A stretch of 64,000 nucleotides of DNA. Source: Plutella xylostella (Eukaryota; Arthropoda; Insecta; Lepidoptera; Plutellidae). Below the pieces are notes generated by a model that worked only from the letters and a program-made list of their open reading frames with translations, was not told where the DNA came from and made no database searches. The stretch lies in the NCBI RefSeq assembly GCF_932276165.1, contig NC_064001.1:5091501-5155500 (forward strand), given 5' to 3'. Shown here piece after piece: positions 22,887-36,549 of the stretch (positions are counted from its first letter, which is position 1; every line of letters starts with the position of its first letter). A program made the position numbers and the translations under genes.

Positions 22887-22967
22887 CGACTGTAATCCCC
22901 GAAGGGGTTGTCAGAGGTGACTCGCAAGGGAGTCACCTCTAATTAACCATTCGGGGATTATAGTCGT
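22887..22967. mobile_element. Nested foldback element, 81 bp
   Basis: The outer arms ACGACTGTAATCCCCGAA and TTCGGGGATTATAGTCGT pair with one mismatch. The inner arms CAGAGGTGACT and AGTCACCTCT pair around CGCAAGGG. Almost the whole unit folds back on itself. Confidence 0.75.
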
Positions 22968-23664
22968 AAAAACAGGGTAGTCAAATAGGTACCTACAAAA
23001 AGTCACGTGACCCACTAAGTCTCTAAATAGATTTTTCACGTATATTAAAAAGTCAAAAGAAAGATGTTTGCAATATCCGCCTGAGTCACCATCTTTCGGC
23101 TTATTACACCTTTTAAAACATCCTGTATTATAAGATAGAAAAATAAGCTTGTGAACATGTGTGAATGATGGGAAACGTAGTACACCGTCTAAGTCGTAAA
23201 CAACCCATAGGGCTGCAAATGCCTCGGCCACGACCCACTCGGCTGAAGATCCGATACTTCCAGTTGCCCATAAAATAAAATATATAATGGTGACGCAAAT
23301 GTCTCTCTTCCCTATCTTGAGTTTCTGGAGAGTGGAGGCAGATTCTAATATACCAATTGAATCTGAATGGTGTTATTTATAAACTTTTTTGCGCAAACTA
23401 CTTCAATTCATTTTGGCTTCAATTTAATAACAGAATAACAGTAAAAAAAAGTATTTCGTAGCCAATTGGATTGTGACCATAGACTAAACGAATTTATACT
23501 TACTTATAATATTCATTTTTGCTTTGAACCCAGTAGGTAGTTGCAATATAATTATGACCAATAATAATTTAATAACCCTTGTAAACTCAACCGAGTTGTT
23601 AGAAAATTATTGTGGCATGCTGAATAGTTAGGTCAGGATTCAGGAATAATTCAATAAAATTAAT

Positions 23665-23795
23665 CTCTCTCTCTCAGCCTTCTGTAGTCCACTGTTGGAC
23701 ATAGGCCTCTCCTAACGATCGCCACCCCAAACGGTCACCCGCCATCTGCATCCAGCGGCTTCCCGCTACCTTCCGCAGATCATCAGACCAACGGC
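23665..23795 (-). mobile_element. 5'-truncated RTE-like LINE tail with TSD
   Basis: 131 bp that match, base for base as read by eye, the 3' end of the larger element at 59552-60715, including the (CT)n/(GA)n tail. A 13-bp target-site duplication, CAATAAAATTAAT, lies at 23652-23664 and 23796-23808. It is a dead-on-arrival copy from a recent insertion. Confidence 0.92.
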
Positions 23796-25803
23796 CAATA
23801 AAATTAATATTTCAATGAAATTAATTAGCCCATTGGACTGATTTTTGACGAAACATGTAGCTGGTTTATGTAAATGATAATATTTAAGTTATGTCGAAGC
23901 ATGTCGTGGATACTACTTATGACATAGCCGAAGCGTGTCTCTTTATTGAATTTAATAGTAATTTTATGATTTCTCGTATGGTTCCATCGGAGTCGGAGGT
24001 GAATAAACTCTTTATTATTTACGACTAAAATAAATATGAAGATAGATATAAGTACCTAAAAGTTACCACCATTCGGAAATAATAAGCATTAATATAGCAA
24101 AGATAAATTTAATAAGTCCGCTTACTTTACATAGTGACTATGTAGTTAAGTTTAAATCTCTTCATCTTTTACTATACCCATGTAAGTATATTGCACACAA
24201 TAAAGTGTTTAAAATAATTTACGGAAATAAATAATTTACTAGAACCAGGCTCGCGCACTGTTTTTCATTCCGACTTGTATTTTTCTTTTCGGGTTAATTG
24301 GACGGGTAATAAAATCGTCGAAATCTCTGCAGAGCTCTCGAAAAGTAGTACAATGTTATTGGGAAAAGGAAACAAAGAACTCTTTACGTCTCGAAAGCTC
24401 TCAGAGTTTAGCGGAAATACAAAATTTACTCTTTATTGTGGAGTAGGTGCCTTAATGGGTAAGTAATTTTTATTATCTTTAGGTTACTTCTTTAAATTTT
24501 AATTGGTCTCGAATGTACCGCCAATATGACCGCGCAATATACACAACATTACGCAACTACATACTATGAAACTTTCAAAAAGTGGGATTATTAGGTAATG
24601 TTGAAATGTAGAAATAACATCAGAAATCCGTTGATAATAATAAGATACATATTTATTTTATTGTATTTATTCGACCACACAATCCTGCTTAAAATCAAAA
24701 TGCAATCCCAGTACAATATGTTTAAGTACCTATGTGACCGTCTAAGTCATACGTAACGTACGTAATACCGTTCTTTGATCATTTGAAATAAATACATAAA
24801 AATAAATCATTCCTACCACAAAAAAACCCACTTTAAGTCGCTATTCCAACAATTTTCTGCCACCCGTAGCCTATACAGCAACAAAAGCAGTCAATTCTGG
24901 GTCCATTAACAGCAGTACAATGGTTTAAGAATGAAAAGCAATGCTAGCAGTATTGGAAATTTGGATTCGTGCCAAGCTGTAGGCCTCACAGCTGAAGTAT
25001 TGGCGACAGATTCAAACCACTCTCTCAGTTTTAAGATTAATACTCAGCAACAACAGATATTATGTTTGGAATCGGATTTGTGATGCAATTTATTTAACAA
25101 TGATTTAATTGTTAAGAGTTTCTTTGTAATAATAGGGTATTAAAACTTTTAAAAAATACTCTATAACGAGGATATTCTCAAAAATCACCACCACCATTGA
25201 AAATGTGTCCGTGTTTTATTTTTACAATAAATTTAAAATTCCAGGAAATCCGTTACGTAATCCGAGGTTTCCGTAAAATAATTATAACTTTGTAACCTTC
25301 TATAGGTCGGACTCAAAACGAAATGAGATCATAAAAGTAGCACAAAGTTAGGTATCATCAAATTTTACTGTCTGGAATATTTTGAATTCAAATTTCAAAT
25401 ATGGTAAGGAGTTTCAATTGAAAGATGTTTAGGTATGGTAAAAATAATATGTGTGCCTTATAAATTTATAATTTTACATATTTAAGTTCGTATATTCTAC
25501 AAAATACCTAGGTATAAAGATATATTTAATGGGGAAGTACCATTGATTGATACCTAGTATATCATACTATTTTTTTTTTTTAAACTAGGTAGCTTACTGA
25601 AATTGCAAACCTTCCACACATAGATATAAAATATTTATTAACTATATTTCTGCCACCTTCTGGCTTGGCTGCATTTTTCGATATTGGATTTCATTCAGTT
25701 ATGTAAAATGAATGTTTGCATATTTTATTTTTAGCCTGTGACATTTAGTAAAACACCACCACGTATAGTTTTTTTCTACAAATTTCCTACTCATAACATT
25801 TTG

Positions 25804-26013
25804 ACGACCGAATGGCGTAGTGGTTAGTGTCCCTGACTACTGAGCCCATGGTCCCGGGTTCGATTCCCGGCTGGGGCAGATATTTGTTTAAACAGAGATA
25901 TTTGGCCCGCCCCCTATTACATTGGGACTAACATAACACTCTGGCGAAAAGTGGGTGCAGCAGTACCCCGCAAGGGAGTACATTAGTACAAGGCGTGAGT
26001 GCGTGTTTTTTTT
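25804..26013 (+). mobile_element. tRNA-derived SINE, second family
   Basis: The head reads GACCGAATGGCGTAGTGGTT, with B box GGTTCGATTCC near 25858, then GGCTGGGGCAGATATTTGTT. The body has GTGGGTGCAGCAGTACCCCG. A poly(T)-rich end is followed by a 10-bp target-site duplication TAACATTTTG (25794-25803 and 26014-26023). A degenerate relative is at 41102-41340. This is a SINE head, not a functional tRNA gene. Confidence 0.85.
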
Positions 26014-26686
26014 TAACATTTTGTGTCGAAGTGCATAACTAAACTTTCAGATAAAAACATATGTAGAGTGCGACAAACTTATCTGTTCCGGTCACAGTTA
26101 GCTAAATTGGTTCATATCTCATTATTTACTTATAAATTGTATATTGATATAGATTAGATGGGTTTATTAAAACCGCAAGGGTAAATTACCATTATGGGAA
26201 AACTTAACATCTTAAATAATGAAGAAATATTAGACATTTATGTGAGCTCTCACCGGAGCAGATAAAATTGTGGCTCTGTATAGTGCAACAAACTTATCTG
26301 TTCCGGTGAGAGCGAACAAAATTGATCCATATCTCATTACTTACTAATGAATTGTGTATTGTAACAATGCACACATTTAAAAATATATTCTAACCTATAC
26401 ATAAGTACTGTGTTGTATATCATCCATTAGGTATTAGATAATCATACTGCGACCTCTCGGATATCATCATATTACCTATGATATTATTAATTAACCTTAA
26501 CATCTGCGATAAAACCAAGCATATCCTTGAACAACACCGCAGTTTTCCTTAACCTTTTTTAATGCTAATTACTGTATTAGGTAACCAAATTACAATACTA
26601 TATTTTTATTTCCGCCATTTTCATAAAAGACTTGGCGTAGGTAATCATAATATTATTATGAAAGGACGTTAAGGGCCCAACAAGAT

Positions 26687-26947
26687 GTGTTGGAAATTAG
26701 TTTTTGTAGCCATAAGAATATAGGTCATATTCGACAAAGCTATTCTGTGTTTCAGGAAACGCCCATATATTTTTATGACGTAGGTGTGGTGTGGAATGAA
26801 GTAGCTGACTTTATAGCAGATAGCTTTGATGACAAAACATTATTATTTCCCATCGTGGTAGGGAAAATCAGTTGGGGTTTGGAATTATTACGTTTTTGTA
26901 AGTGTTGTCCATCGTTGCATAATGTTGTAACGATGAAAGTCGATTGA
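26687..26947 (+). pseudogene. Possible RNase H-like retroelement relic
   Basis: An 86-codon frame contains DVGVVWNEVADFIADS, faintly like the 'GNE-AD-LA' box of retrotransposon RNase H domains. Nothing else in the frame is recognisable. Weak call. Confidence 0.2.
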
Positions 26948-27283
26948 CCCCTTTCTGGCTTAAAATACCATTCACGTAAGTGAAAATTGTTTCTTGGTAT
27001 GCTAATGGTTGCAGTTGCTTGTAACTCGAATAATCGACCGCTTTTGATGATATTTTCGATATGGCACTATCGCAACCTTTTCGAAACAAAAGTTGGATTC
27101 AATATATACAAATCCAATGTTCCCCAATTGTTTTACCGAATCACTAAAGGGAAGAAAAGTTGAGATACAATTTGCAGTAAGACAGCCTCTTCAAGTATCT
27201 GTGCCGCAATTCTATTTGGCAAAGTAGGCAGTAAAGTTTTTTTGCGTAAAAAAACTTTTCCTTCTAATAGGCTCATCAACCTC

Positions 27284-27529
27284 TATTCTATTCTATTCTT
27301 CTATTCTATTCTCTGTGGGGGTGTCAGTGCCTGCACCTGGCTCTCTCGAATGGAACCTTTGTGCATATCCCCAAGGTCTAAACTGCCTTCCTAAGCTTGG
27401 GCCATTTCCCACCACGCTGGTCCACTGCGGGTTGGTGGGTTCACATTATGTACCTAGGTATGCTAAATCTAGATATGCAGGTTTCCTCGTGATGTTTTCC
27501 TTCACCGTAAGAGCGATGGTATACATACA
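27284..27529 (-). mobile_element. 5'-truncated SINE, (GAATA)n-tail family
   Basis: The tail (ATTCT)n is at the left. The body matches the 15431-15769 SINE in reverse but lacks the tRNA head. An 11-bp target-site duplication, TCATCAACCTC, lies at 27273-27283 and 27530-27540. Confidence 0.9.
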
Positions 27530-29120
27530 TCATCAACCTCAAACCAGTCTACTTATTGACATAATTTAAGAAAACGTTACTATTTTCAAGAACGTTATGG
27601 AAAATTATAAAAATACCTTCATTTTATTTATTTAGAAGAGAGTATACAACTATTCACATGTGTTTTAATAATTATTACATACCTAATAATGTCAAAAAGT
27701 TTTTTTGTGCAGTTCATGACCAGACCACAGTGAATAAAAAACATAATTTTAAAAGTAGACGAAGAAACTCTACTATAGTGTTTTTATGTGTTAATAAATA
27801 AAAAATTAATTAATAATAAAACTATTAGTAAAGAAAGGGTTGCTTAACACAGAATTTGTTTTATAGGATCTGTTTTACACAATATGTGTTTATTCGCACA
27901 ATTTATTCGTAATGTTAGTGAGTGTGTATGTATACAGTGCTGTTTATGAACTCGTTCATTGAACTCCATACGCAACTTCCGAATAAAAATGTATTACGAT
28001 AAAAAAAGATGTTGTGTGAATGACTCGTAAAATGGTTCATATGTTTTAAAGATACGTCAATATTAACAGATTCACAAGACCACGGGTCAATAAAATGTAA
28101 TTTGTGAGTTTCGCGTAATGCTGAGTGTAATTATAGCAAAGATACAGAGGGAAAAGGAATCAACGTTGCACCGCATATTTGCCCCTTAGGAAACCGAGAT
28201 ATAAAGAAAACATAATGAAAAATAAAATAACGCTAACATCCGCCAGAACATACAGTCATAGCCCTTAGCACGAACTTTCGTCGAGGACGTGAAGTAAATC
28301 TGACACGATGAATTTTGTAGGGAAATATGAACAGCGCCCCTGGCGGGCAGTAGCAGAACTAAAATCGGCAGCAGGAACTTTTCGTCGTGTAGTAACGTGT
28401 ATGGTAACGTGAAGTATTTTGCGGTTTGTATAGGAAATGGTAGCATGAATTTGATTTTGACATATCGTATCGTGAGTTTACTCGAAGATTTTCTCACTGC
28501 AAATTATTCAGTGACAACTATTTAAAATGGAAGTTAGAGCATTTATTTCTTTTGATTTTCGTATTTTTTATGCATTACCAATATGCTACGACCACGTAGA
28601 TACCCTACTAAACTAAACTAGTATTTATTACACGCAGCAAGAGACGTAGATGAGGAGGGTAGCCCAGAGGCAAAATTTACAAAAATTCATGGGAAATGTA
28701 GGGTTGTGATGTGTGTAATTGAAAATCGATGGCGCTGTTTGGAGCAAGACCATTATACAACTGTTCAGTGTGCAAAATCTATAAGTATAGCGTGCCGTAT
28801 GTTGCATTACGTGGCCCTCGATTTTGGCGTGTCTGACCGTGATGATTGAAGCTCGTGATGAATACCTACTAGACTGGAAGTGCCGAGAATCCATCGTGAC
28901 GGATGAGATCCATGGCATCCATGGCACCAATAGCAGTAAGAAGTAGCAACACAGTACACAAACACCTATACTTACTCACATTTTGCTTTGTAAGCTATAA
29001 TTCGTAAAATTCTAATGTACCTAACTGTAGTTATGTGTAATTGTATTGCTACTGTCTAGATGTGTTTGAACTCTACCCTCTCTAGAATAGTTAAGGACAG
29101 TTAGTTATTGACTATAAACT

Positions 29121-29274
29121 TTAGTGCCAATTTCTCCATAGTCGGTTATCTAACTGACAGGGATTGATTTATTAATTATAAGTCATATCCATATAAAATT
29201 CACGAAAGATGTGTCAAAAATCAACCACTACTCTCTGGTTATGCTCAAAGCGACTACGGAGAAATTGGCACTTA
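29121..29274. mobile_element. MITE of the AGTGCCAATTTCTCC family, copy 1
   Basis: Left end TTAGTGCCAATTTCTCCATA; right end TACGGAGAAATTGGCACTTA. It is 154 bp and non-coding. The best relative is at 44690-44845, with a partial copy at 43709. Confidence 0.8.
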
Positions 29275-31379
29275 ACCTAACTAAAGGTAATAAGTCTCTT
29301 GGTAGGCAGGATTAATAGACTTCATTAATGATAAATCATCAACTTTCTGGGCCCACTTACTAATGGGTATAATGTTCTGGATAAATGAAATTACCACAAA
29401 ATAAATAACATATTTACATTCTGTTTAACAGTTTTTTATTCTTTATTTTACAAAAAACATATTTATCGTAGTAGGTAGTATCATGTAACATTTGCAAACA
29501 TCAGCATAGTATAACAAAATGTATGATTTATCTTTTCTCCTAAATGTATTCTTCACCGAGCAATCAAAATGCACACTTATAATTTATGCCTTCACGGGGG
29601 TGCACTTGCAGGCGGTGGCCTGGTCCGTGATGCTGGGTACAGGATACGCTGGTATAGCTGGATTGGGCTGGCTCCTCGTACCAGGCACATGTTCCATGCT
29701 GATTCTATATCTCATCACATCAATTATATAGCATTCACCGGCAGCTCTCAATCTGACATATCCATTTTAGGGCTGAACCATCAACCATTCACTGTGCCCC
29801 CTTAGGCAATTTGGGAGCATTTTCTCTTTGTATTATTCTTATAATCACTCCATACCTGCAAAACAAATGATAATTGCATCATTAAGAATAAGAATATAAG
29901 TACTAACTATTTCAAAGAAACATGAGTACTGCCGATGCTTTATCTCAAGGTAACTAGTTAATGCTTTTTAAAGAGTACCTAAGTATTAGGAAATCATTGA
30001 GAGACGAGGGGATAATCTGTCATGACAACCTTTTATGTTTAATGTTATGTTTCATGTTTAATTTTCTCCTTTGCTTATCACTCCTTGTCCCGTCCCTTCG
30101 CTATTGAGCTTGGCTAGTTCCTTCCACTTATTAAGGCACCACTGGCGACCTCTCCATCCGTGGGCCTTGGCGTTGGTATCCGTAGGCAAATATCACTGCG
30201 TTGAATTCAATAAAACAATAAACAAATTTAACAAATAATTATGAAAGCCGACCTGTCAGTGTCAATAGATTGATAATTTGACAGATGACAGATGACAAAT
30301 GTCAAAAAAAAAGTTAGGATGTGCGTTCAAATCATAGTTATCATCCATAGACAATTGTTAAAGTGCGTTTATAAGGAATCGCTACTTACTTTGAAATTAT
30401 TATGAAGGTTTTGAACTTAACAATCTCAGTGTGGTACAACCTTATTTTAACTCTGGTAACGTTGTAACGACCGGCACACGACGAAGGCTTATGCTGCCAT
30501 TTCAATACGTTCAAAGTTAACGTGTAGTAATGAAATACGGAAACGATGAAATGTTCGTGCTAAGGGTACATATCTGTTTTGAAATCTCTAAATATAAGTC
30601 TGCCACTATAACATGAAAACAATTTTCTGAAAGCTTCGCTGCATCGTCGAGTTTTCAGTTACCCAGAGGAAAATAAGTTACACGATCTATGTTGCACCAA
30701 TGGAGCAGAAACATTTTTAGAAATAATATTTGAGGTGGTAACCTTTCCATTATATTCTTGGAGTTTACTTCCTACACCTTGCTCAAACGACGGGAACCTT
30801 AGTGCATCATTTTATTATGGTCTGGAGTCCTATCGTGGCTTGACTTACCTTTCTCTGACAATAGAAACGCTCAGCATTTTTTTTCTAAAACAGCAAATTT
30901 TAACGGTTAACCTAACCTAACCTAACATTACCTATTATTTAATGTAACATTCTCATGTGGAATTGGGTATACATAATAACTTGTTTTAAAATAGAGAATT
31001 AAGACATAGGTAGGTACATCGGCGCCAAAGGATTAGCGTTGAAATTCGAGAAGGATTAAAGTCGATAACGATAAGGGTTGAAATTCCGTGATACTCACTG
31101 CATTTGAAATGGAGGCGTTCGATGCGCACCACCGTTCTTTAGTATAAAGAAGTACCAGTATTTAATTTCATTGAATTTTTTGCATAAAGTAGTACTTTGC
31201 AGAAAGGTGTCCATTTTTTTGTTATGTAATTTAGTTTTTATTTTATAATATTCCATCGAATCGGTTTCTTGTCACATTTTAACTAACTGCCAAAAAATAC
31301 CATATACATACAACAGCTCGTAAGCTGACTTTAAAATATCTTAATTCATAGTACCTAACTACATTTTGTTAGATTCGAT

Positions 31380-31625
31380 ATCGCGTTGAACTAAATTTCA
31401 TGTTCTCATGATCGTTTCATAAATCGCACGATCCATTGGTATGAAAGTGGTGAATTATTCGCGAATACCACCACGGATACTTCCGCTCCCGCAGCCGTGC
31501 CGTATGATGCGACTGTTCACTGCTAATTGTGCGCCGCTCCAGTACGATTTTATCGAGCGTTTAAATTTATGTCTATTACATTGATAACGGCTCGATTTAA
31601 GCCTTGATTAACCTAGTTGCGTTGG
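31380..31625. other. GC-richer non-coding block in the intron
   Basis: No open frame of note, but the sequence is complex, with several TAAT-core and ATCGAT-like words and little repeat character. It could be a conserved regulatory element. This is inference from texture only. Confidence 0.2.
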
Positions 31626-31884
31626 CCACGCAAATCAAATCATTATTTAGTTACATGGTTTGACTTGTCCAGTTGCTGTTGTAGCTCAATGAAAAATTAT
31701 ATCAGTTCTGTTAACCTTTATACCTACCTGAAAATATTAACGAAATACTACCATAAATATTTCGTATACATTAATAATTTTAGTAGCGGATATGAACTCA
31801 TCCTTTAAGTCGAGAGTTCATGGTTTTAAATACGAATTTAAGTACAATAATTACTATAACATGTGCTCTATTATGGTGAATGAA

Positions 31885-31941
31885 CAGATGCAAATTCTGG
31901 CCAATCCCTTCGCCACGGTGACGAACCCTGAGCTATAGCTA
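31885..31941 (-). repeat. Interspersed repeat fragment (GTCACC...GATTGGCC family)
   Basis: GGCCAATCCCTTCGCCACGG then TGACGAACCC matches, in reverse, the stretch at 44330-44446, and matches the copy at 47195-47345 in the same orientation. It is probably a SINE or LINE 3' part. Confidence 0.55.
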
Positions 31942-34539
31942 TTGTTTCTTACTAACTCCCTAAAAAAATTATTGATAAACACGACAGGAGCTTTTTCAAA
32001 TTAAAAACTTTTCACCGAAGACGCCAGCGAACGTGTTTCTTGCTCATTTTCACTTAAAATCAAGTAAGCAGATGATATCAGACCGCTTATAAAGCCGTTC
32101 CCGGGAGACGAAGTTTCCTCGCCAGTTACCTAACTATTTTCTTGATGCAAAGTTATTATGAACATACAACCCCCTCCCCTCCCCCTGGCTCCGCGAGCAC
32201 AGATTGTTTTAGCTGCAACTTGTTTCACAATCGCTTATTAGGAAAAGTTTTCGGGTGTTCAGATTTCGTGAGGCAATTAAAAATACTGTGTTTTTTGTAT
32301 AAATAGGTTTTTATAAATTTGATAGTCTGCTGACTTTAGAGGTACTGTCAATCATTTCCTACAAAGTGCAAGAAAGGAGAGCCATTTTTAAACCTATAGA
32401 TGTAATGATCACAACTTAGGTACATTAGTTAATTCAACTAACTGTTTTCCACCCCAATAACTAGATTGCAGAAATCATAAAGTAACAAGCTCTGAACTTA
32501 TACAATTAATGCCCGCTGCAATACCAATTTAAAGTTTCCAATTGACTCAGTGGCCGAGTAGTTTCATACTAATTTTCAGGATGATATCAAACTCATTTAA
32601 TAAAGCTGCAACAGGGGCAAAGTTTATTTGTTAGTTCAGCTACAGTAAAACCCAGGAAGTAGTGATATATTCATTCTAGTGTAGGGTCAAAAGTACGCTT
32701 ACAAACATCATTAATAAATACGCTTTTATGAGTCTTCTAATGCCTACTCATGCTTTCTGAGCCTATACCACCGTCACTCAGCCGCCGTCTTTTGCGTAGT
32801 AACTATGCTTGAGATGAATGAGTCTTTGCCAAATCGTTACTAGTTGTATTGCTTTATGATGGTACCTATTGCAGGCAACTTGACAGAATGCGTGCAAAAT
32901 TTGCAGTAAATTACATGGATTTTGATATATTGTGCTTTCAGTTCAGTCTATCACTAACCTAACAAAAAAACTATCCCCAATCGATCCCACTATCTAACAT
33001 TGTGACAAAGACTAGTTATAAAAGAGTCAGCCAATTACCCATTGTCAATACCTAAATAGTTGATGAAGTTAACCTACTGCTCCAGTTTACTCTAGTTCGG
33101 CCGTCCTAACGCAGTCGTGATCATCCTTTCATGGACACCTTTATTGGAGAAGTTGGAAGTAAGTTCAGTTTGGCCGCCGAGTGAGATTAACGAGTCCACG
33201 GATGAAGTATGGCGTTCACTAACAGCGCTTGCTTCAAACTGGGTTTGTATAAAAATGATAGAGTTATATGAGACGAGTTTTTTTAAACTTTCATAATTAT
33301 TGTTAAGACACGAGGGAACAGAAAATGTTAGTTTGTATGTTTCCAATAAAAAAAAAACTCGATATTATCTCAAACGACAATATAATGATGATTCGAATTA
33401 GGATTGGACCATTCCATTCTATTCTATTGTTCAAGAACAAATAAATAAACCCATGAACAAATAATCTTAACCAAGTCCCCAAAGTACAGCTGAGCGCAGA
33501 AGAGCGATCATCTAAATAGAAAGAATATCTGGCAAGAAGACACGCGGAATACTAAGAAGATATAAACTGTCCAGGAACTTTGAGTAACTCAGTGAAACTA
33601 CCCAATTTACCGTTTCATGTACCTACATTTTGAATAAAACAGTGGAACACGATAGATTCGCTCTTTTGGTAAAGGCTAAGAGTAGCTTGTGATAAAAGAA
33701 CTGAATTATAGGCCTAGCACGGGGCGAAAGATGTGACAAAAGTTTTCCGTTGCACTCGCTCTCAAAGCCGTGCGATGTGAGTGAGCCCTACTGGAGACCT
33801 AAGTCACATTATGTCGCATCACCTAATTCAAACATGGAATTGGAGTTAGGTCAAAAATATATTTGTGGAAGTAAATGAGATGAGAGAAGGAAAGAAGAAA
33901 ATTAAGAATGTAAGTTGTGCTTAGTCAAAATAATGATTTGTCATGATTACCATTTTCACATAGAATAAGTGAACAACAATGATCATTTTTAAATCCTCTT
34001 AGAATGTATCTATTACCAGCTACATAATGTAGTTACTAGGCTCATGAGCAAATATTTACTCAAAATACCTATATTTCGTTTGCCTACTCAATTAACGTTT
34101 TGAAAAGTTTGGATTCGAAATACTCTTTTGAAAAATAACATGGCTCATTACCCTCGTTTATAATATTCATGCGTCGTTTACGCTCACAAAACTTTTTTAC
34201 TGGAAAAGTTTCTATACATACCTATAATCTTTCCATACGTAGGTATACTGTAGGAACGTTCCATGTTTCACTTGGCTAACTGTTGAAGCAAAGATACTTA
34301 TTTGTTTTGCAGTATGTAAACAACTCGCAGACTCGTAACTATACTGAGATAAACAAAGTTCAAATAACTACCGCAGCATATTTTCAGCTATGCAGTGAAA
34401 AGCATTAATAAACTTCAACTTCAGCATAGTAAGGTTATTTAAATGATATTCACTCTCACAACTGTCCAGTCTAAAACATTTTAAACATAATTTAAGAAAA
34501 TAAACACATTTTAAAGTGCAGCGGTTTGTAATAGTGAAA

Positions 34540-34760
34540 ACATGAGACTGGGCGTTTCCAAAATGGCGCCGCTTTTTTTATAGCGTGCAACCGCAACCTG
34601 CCAGTGCTAAAAGATGGGATTCATTTGTGGTTTTTGTTACGAAGAGTTCATAAATCAAACTGCACGTTTCTGAATGCACGTGACCGAAAAATGTAGTGTC
34701 GCGGTGTGTTTACGTAACCGTTTATTTGCTGACAAGTTGTATGATTTATGATTCAGAATG
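34540..34760. other. GC-richer non-coding block with AAAATGGCGCC motif
   Basis: It contains CCAAAATGGCGCCGC (a YY1/Pho-like word), a CACGTGA box and GTTTACGTAACC. No open frame or repeat match was seen. It is a candidate intronic regulatory element. Confidence 0.2.
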
Positions 34761-34968
34761 TACTTTGGATTTATGTGTCTTGAAGGCAATATTTATTAAA
34801 TGAAAATGTAACAATCTGTGAAACGTGGCCTCGATATTTTAGACGACTTTTAAAATTTCTATTTAACTTACGATGAGTTCAAAAACGTACATTAAGCTAA
34901 TGTCGGCATTAAATCCATTTCTTTCTCTTTCTATCCATATTTCTCAAAGCAAGGCAGTTATACCTACA

Positions 34969-35116
34969 TTTACTGCCAGTTTCAAAACTCTATCTATTGA
35001 TAGCTGACAGTTAGTAGTATCATACGACTTTGGCACGTAAAAAGTTGCATTCTGTCAAAATCGTAACAAAGTAACTGTCAGTTATCGATAGATAGAGTTA
35101 TTGAAACTGGGAGTTA
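34969..35116. mobile_element. MITE with 40-bp arms
   Basis: Left arm CTGCCAGTTTCAAAACTCTA then TCTATTGATAGCTGACAGTTA; right arm TAACTGTCAGTTATCGATAG then ATAGAGTTATTGAAACTGGGAG. It is about 148 bp and non-coding. Confidence 0.8.
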
Positions 35117-35556
35117 AGGTCGACAGTCCCTTTCTGCAACTCAGCGTAAGATGCATAATGTCGTGGATACTATAAGTACCTAGTGGTTTCGGAACCTGTA
35201 TTCCTGTAACAAGCTTGTCAGTAAGGATACAACCAGAAAGCCAGTTCTCATAACGGGTACTTGCGAAGTTGCAAACGTGCCCCGGGCTATAACCACCCAT
35301 ACAGTAGTATCTGCTTTATGATTTTCTATTACTTTGGTCGGAAAAGCTAGTGCATCAAGCTTTATTTAGTGGAAACAAATAGTTTTGCCGTGAACGAGTT
35401 TTAGTTTATTAGATGTGAGCCAATAATCGTCCGGTGCTAGAATTTCACTTCCGGACACTTCAGATAACTTTACGAGATTGAATTTATTGTACTGTATGAT
35501 AATAGGTATTTATGGATATCTTTAGAATCTTTTCAATCTTTTTCATGAGTATTTAT

Positions 35557-35692
35557 GTACGGTCAGCTGCAAGTCGTTATACACTTCTGTACTTTGTCAA
35601 ACTGACAAACCGTCAATATTTCAATGAATGGATAGGCAGTTTCAGATTGATAAGGTACAAAAGTGTATAGCTACTTATGCAGCTGACTGTAC
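35557..35692. mobile_element. MITE with GTAC(A/G)GTCAGCTGCA ends
   Basis: Left GTACGGTCAGCTGCAAGTCG then TTATACACTTCTGTAC; right GTACAAAAGTGTATAGC then TGCAGCTGACTGTAC. It is 136 bp. A solo end with the same TGCAGCTGACTGTAC word occurs at 18241. Confidence 0.75.
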
Positions 35693-36380
35693 TTATCAGA
35701 CACTGAAAATCGGAATAAAAATGGAAATCTCTTCCTGAAATCTTATATCTCAACCGAAACCAAAGTAGCTCAAAGTTCAACGACGAAGTGAGAGGGTCAA
35801 AAATCTCATTTCGGAAGGTTTTGATACACAAGAATATGCGGCGAAATGTATTATTATTTATTCGATGTTTTATTATTATTATTATTTTATTATTGTTAAG
35901 AAAACATACAGAGCAGATGGATGCATTAAAGTTAAAAAAACATAAATAGTAACTACTTTTTCCAATAAAGATGTTTATATTCTTTGTATTTTAGTGTATC
36001 CTTCTGAAATTTAATTATCACTAAATAGGTACCTACACAAAATATTATTTAAAGCTAACTATAAATAGGATATCTTTTAACAATCATTATTATTGTATAG
36101 GTATTTACGTATTAGTACTCATATTATTATTTAATCTTAATGAACGTGAAAACGCAATTCAGTTGCGTCCTGCATTTATGCTGATATATTTAAAAAATAG
36201 TGTTTAATAATTAAAATATATGAGTGGGTAGGTACTTAACTACTTCAATGCACAACTTCTCTCATTAAAATGAGATTGCACGAATAAACACAGAATCCCA
36301 CTTTTCGTACGTATACATTCAATAAGTTCACATTTAGTACTATTCCTCGGTAAATATGTTGTTAATACATAATAATTTAA

Positions 36381-36549
36381 GCACATCTAGATATATGAAC
36401 CCACCAACCCACAGTGGACCAGCGTGGTGGGAAATGGTCCAAGCTTAGGAAGGCAGTTTAAACCTTGGGGATATGCACAAAGGTTCCACTCGAGAGAGCC
36501 AGGTGCAGGTACTTACACCCCCACAGAGAATACAATAGAATAGAATACA
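36381..36549 (+). mobile_element. 5'-truncated SINE, (GAATA)n-tail family
   Basis: It starts at the GCACATCTAGATATATGAAC block and runs to AGAATACAATAGAATAGAAT. The tRNA head is missing. The homologous body is at 15600-15769. Confidence 0.85.

Noticed and set aside
25804..25890. Possible tRNA gene
   Set aside because: A and B boxes are present, but it is followed by a SINE body and flanked by a target duplication; it is a SINE head.
33092..33346. 84-codon minus frame with moderately complex sequence
   Set aside because: No domain, splice sites or repeat partner recognised; kept out of the annotation.
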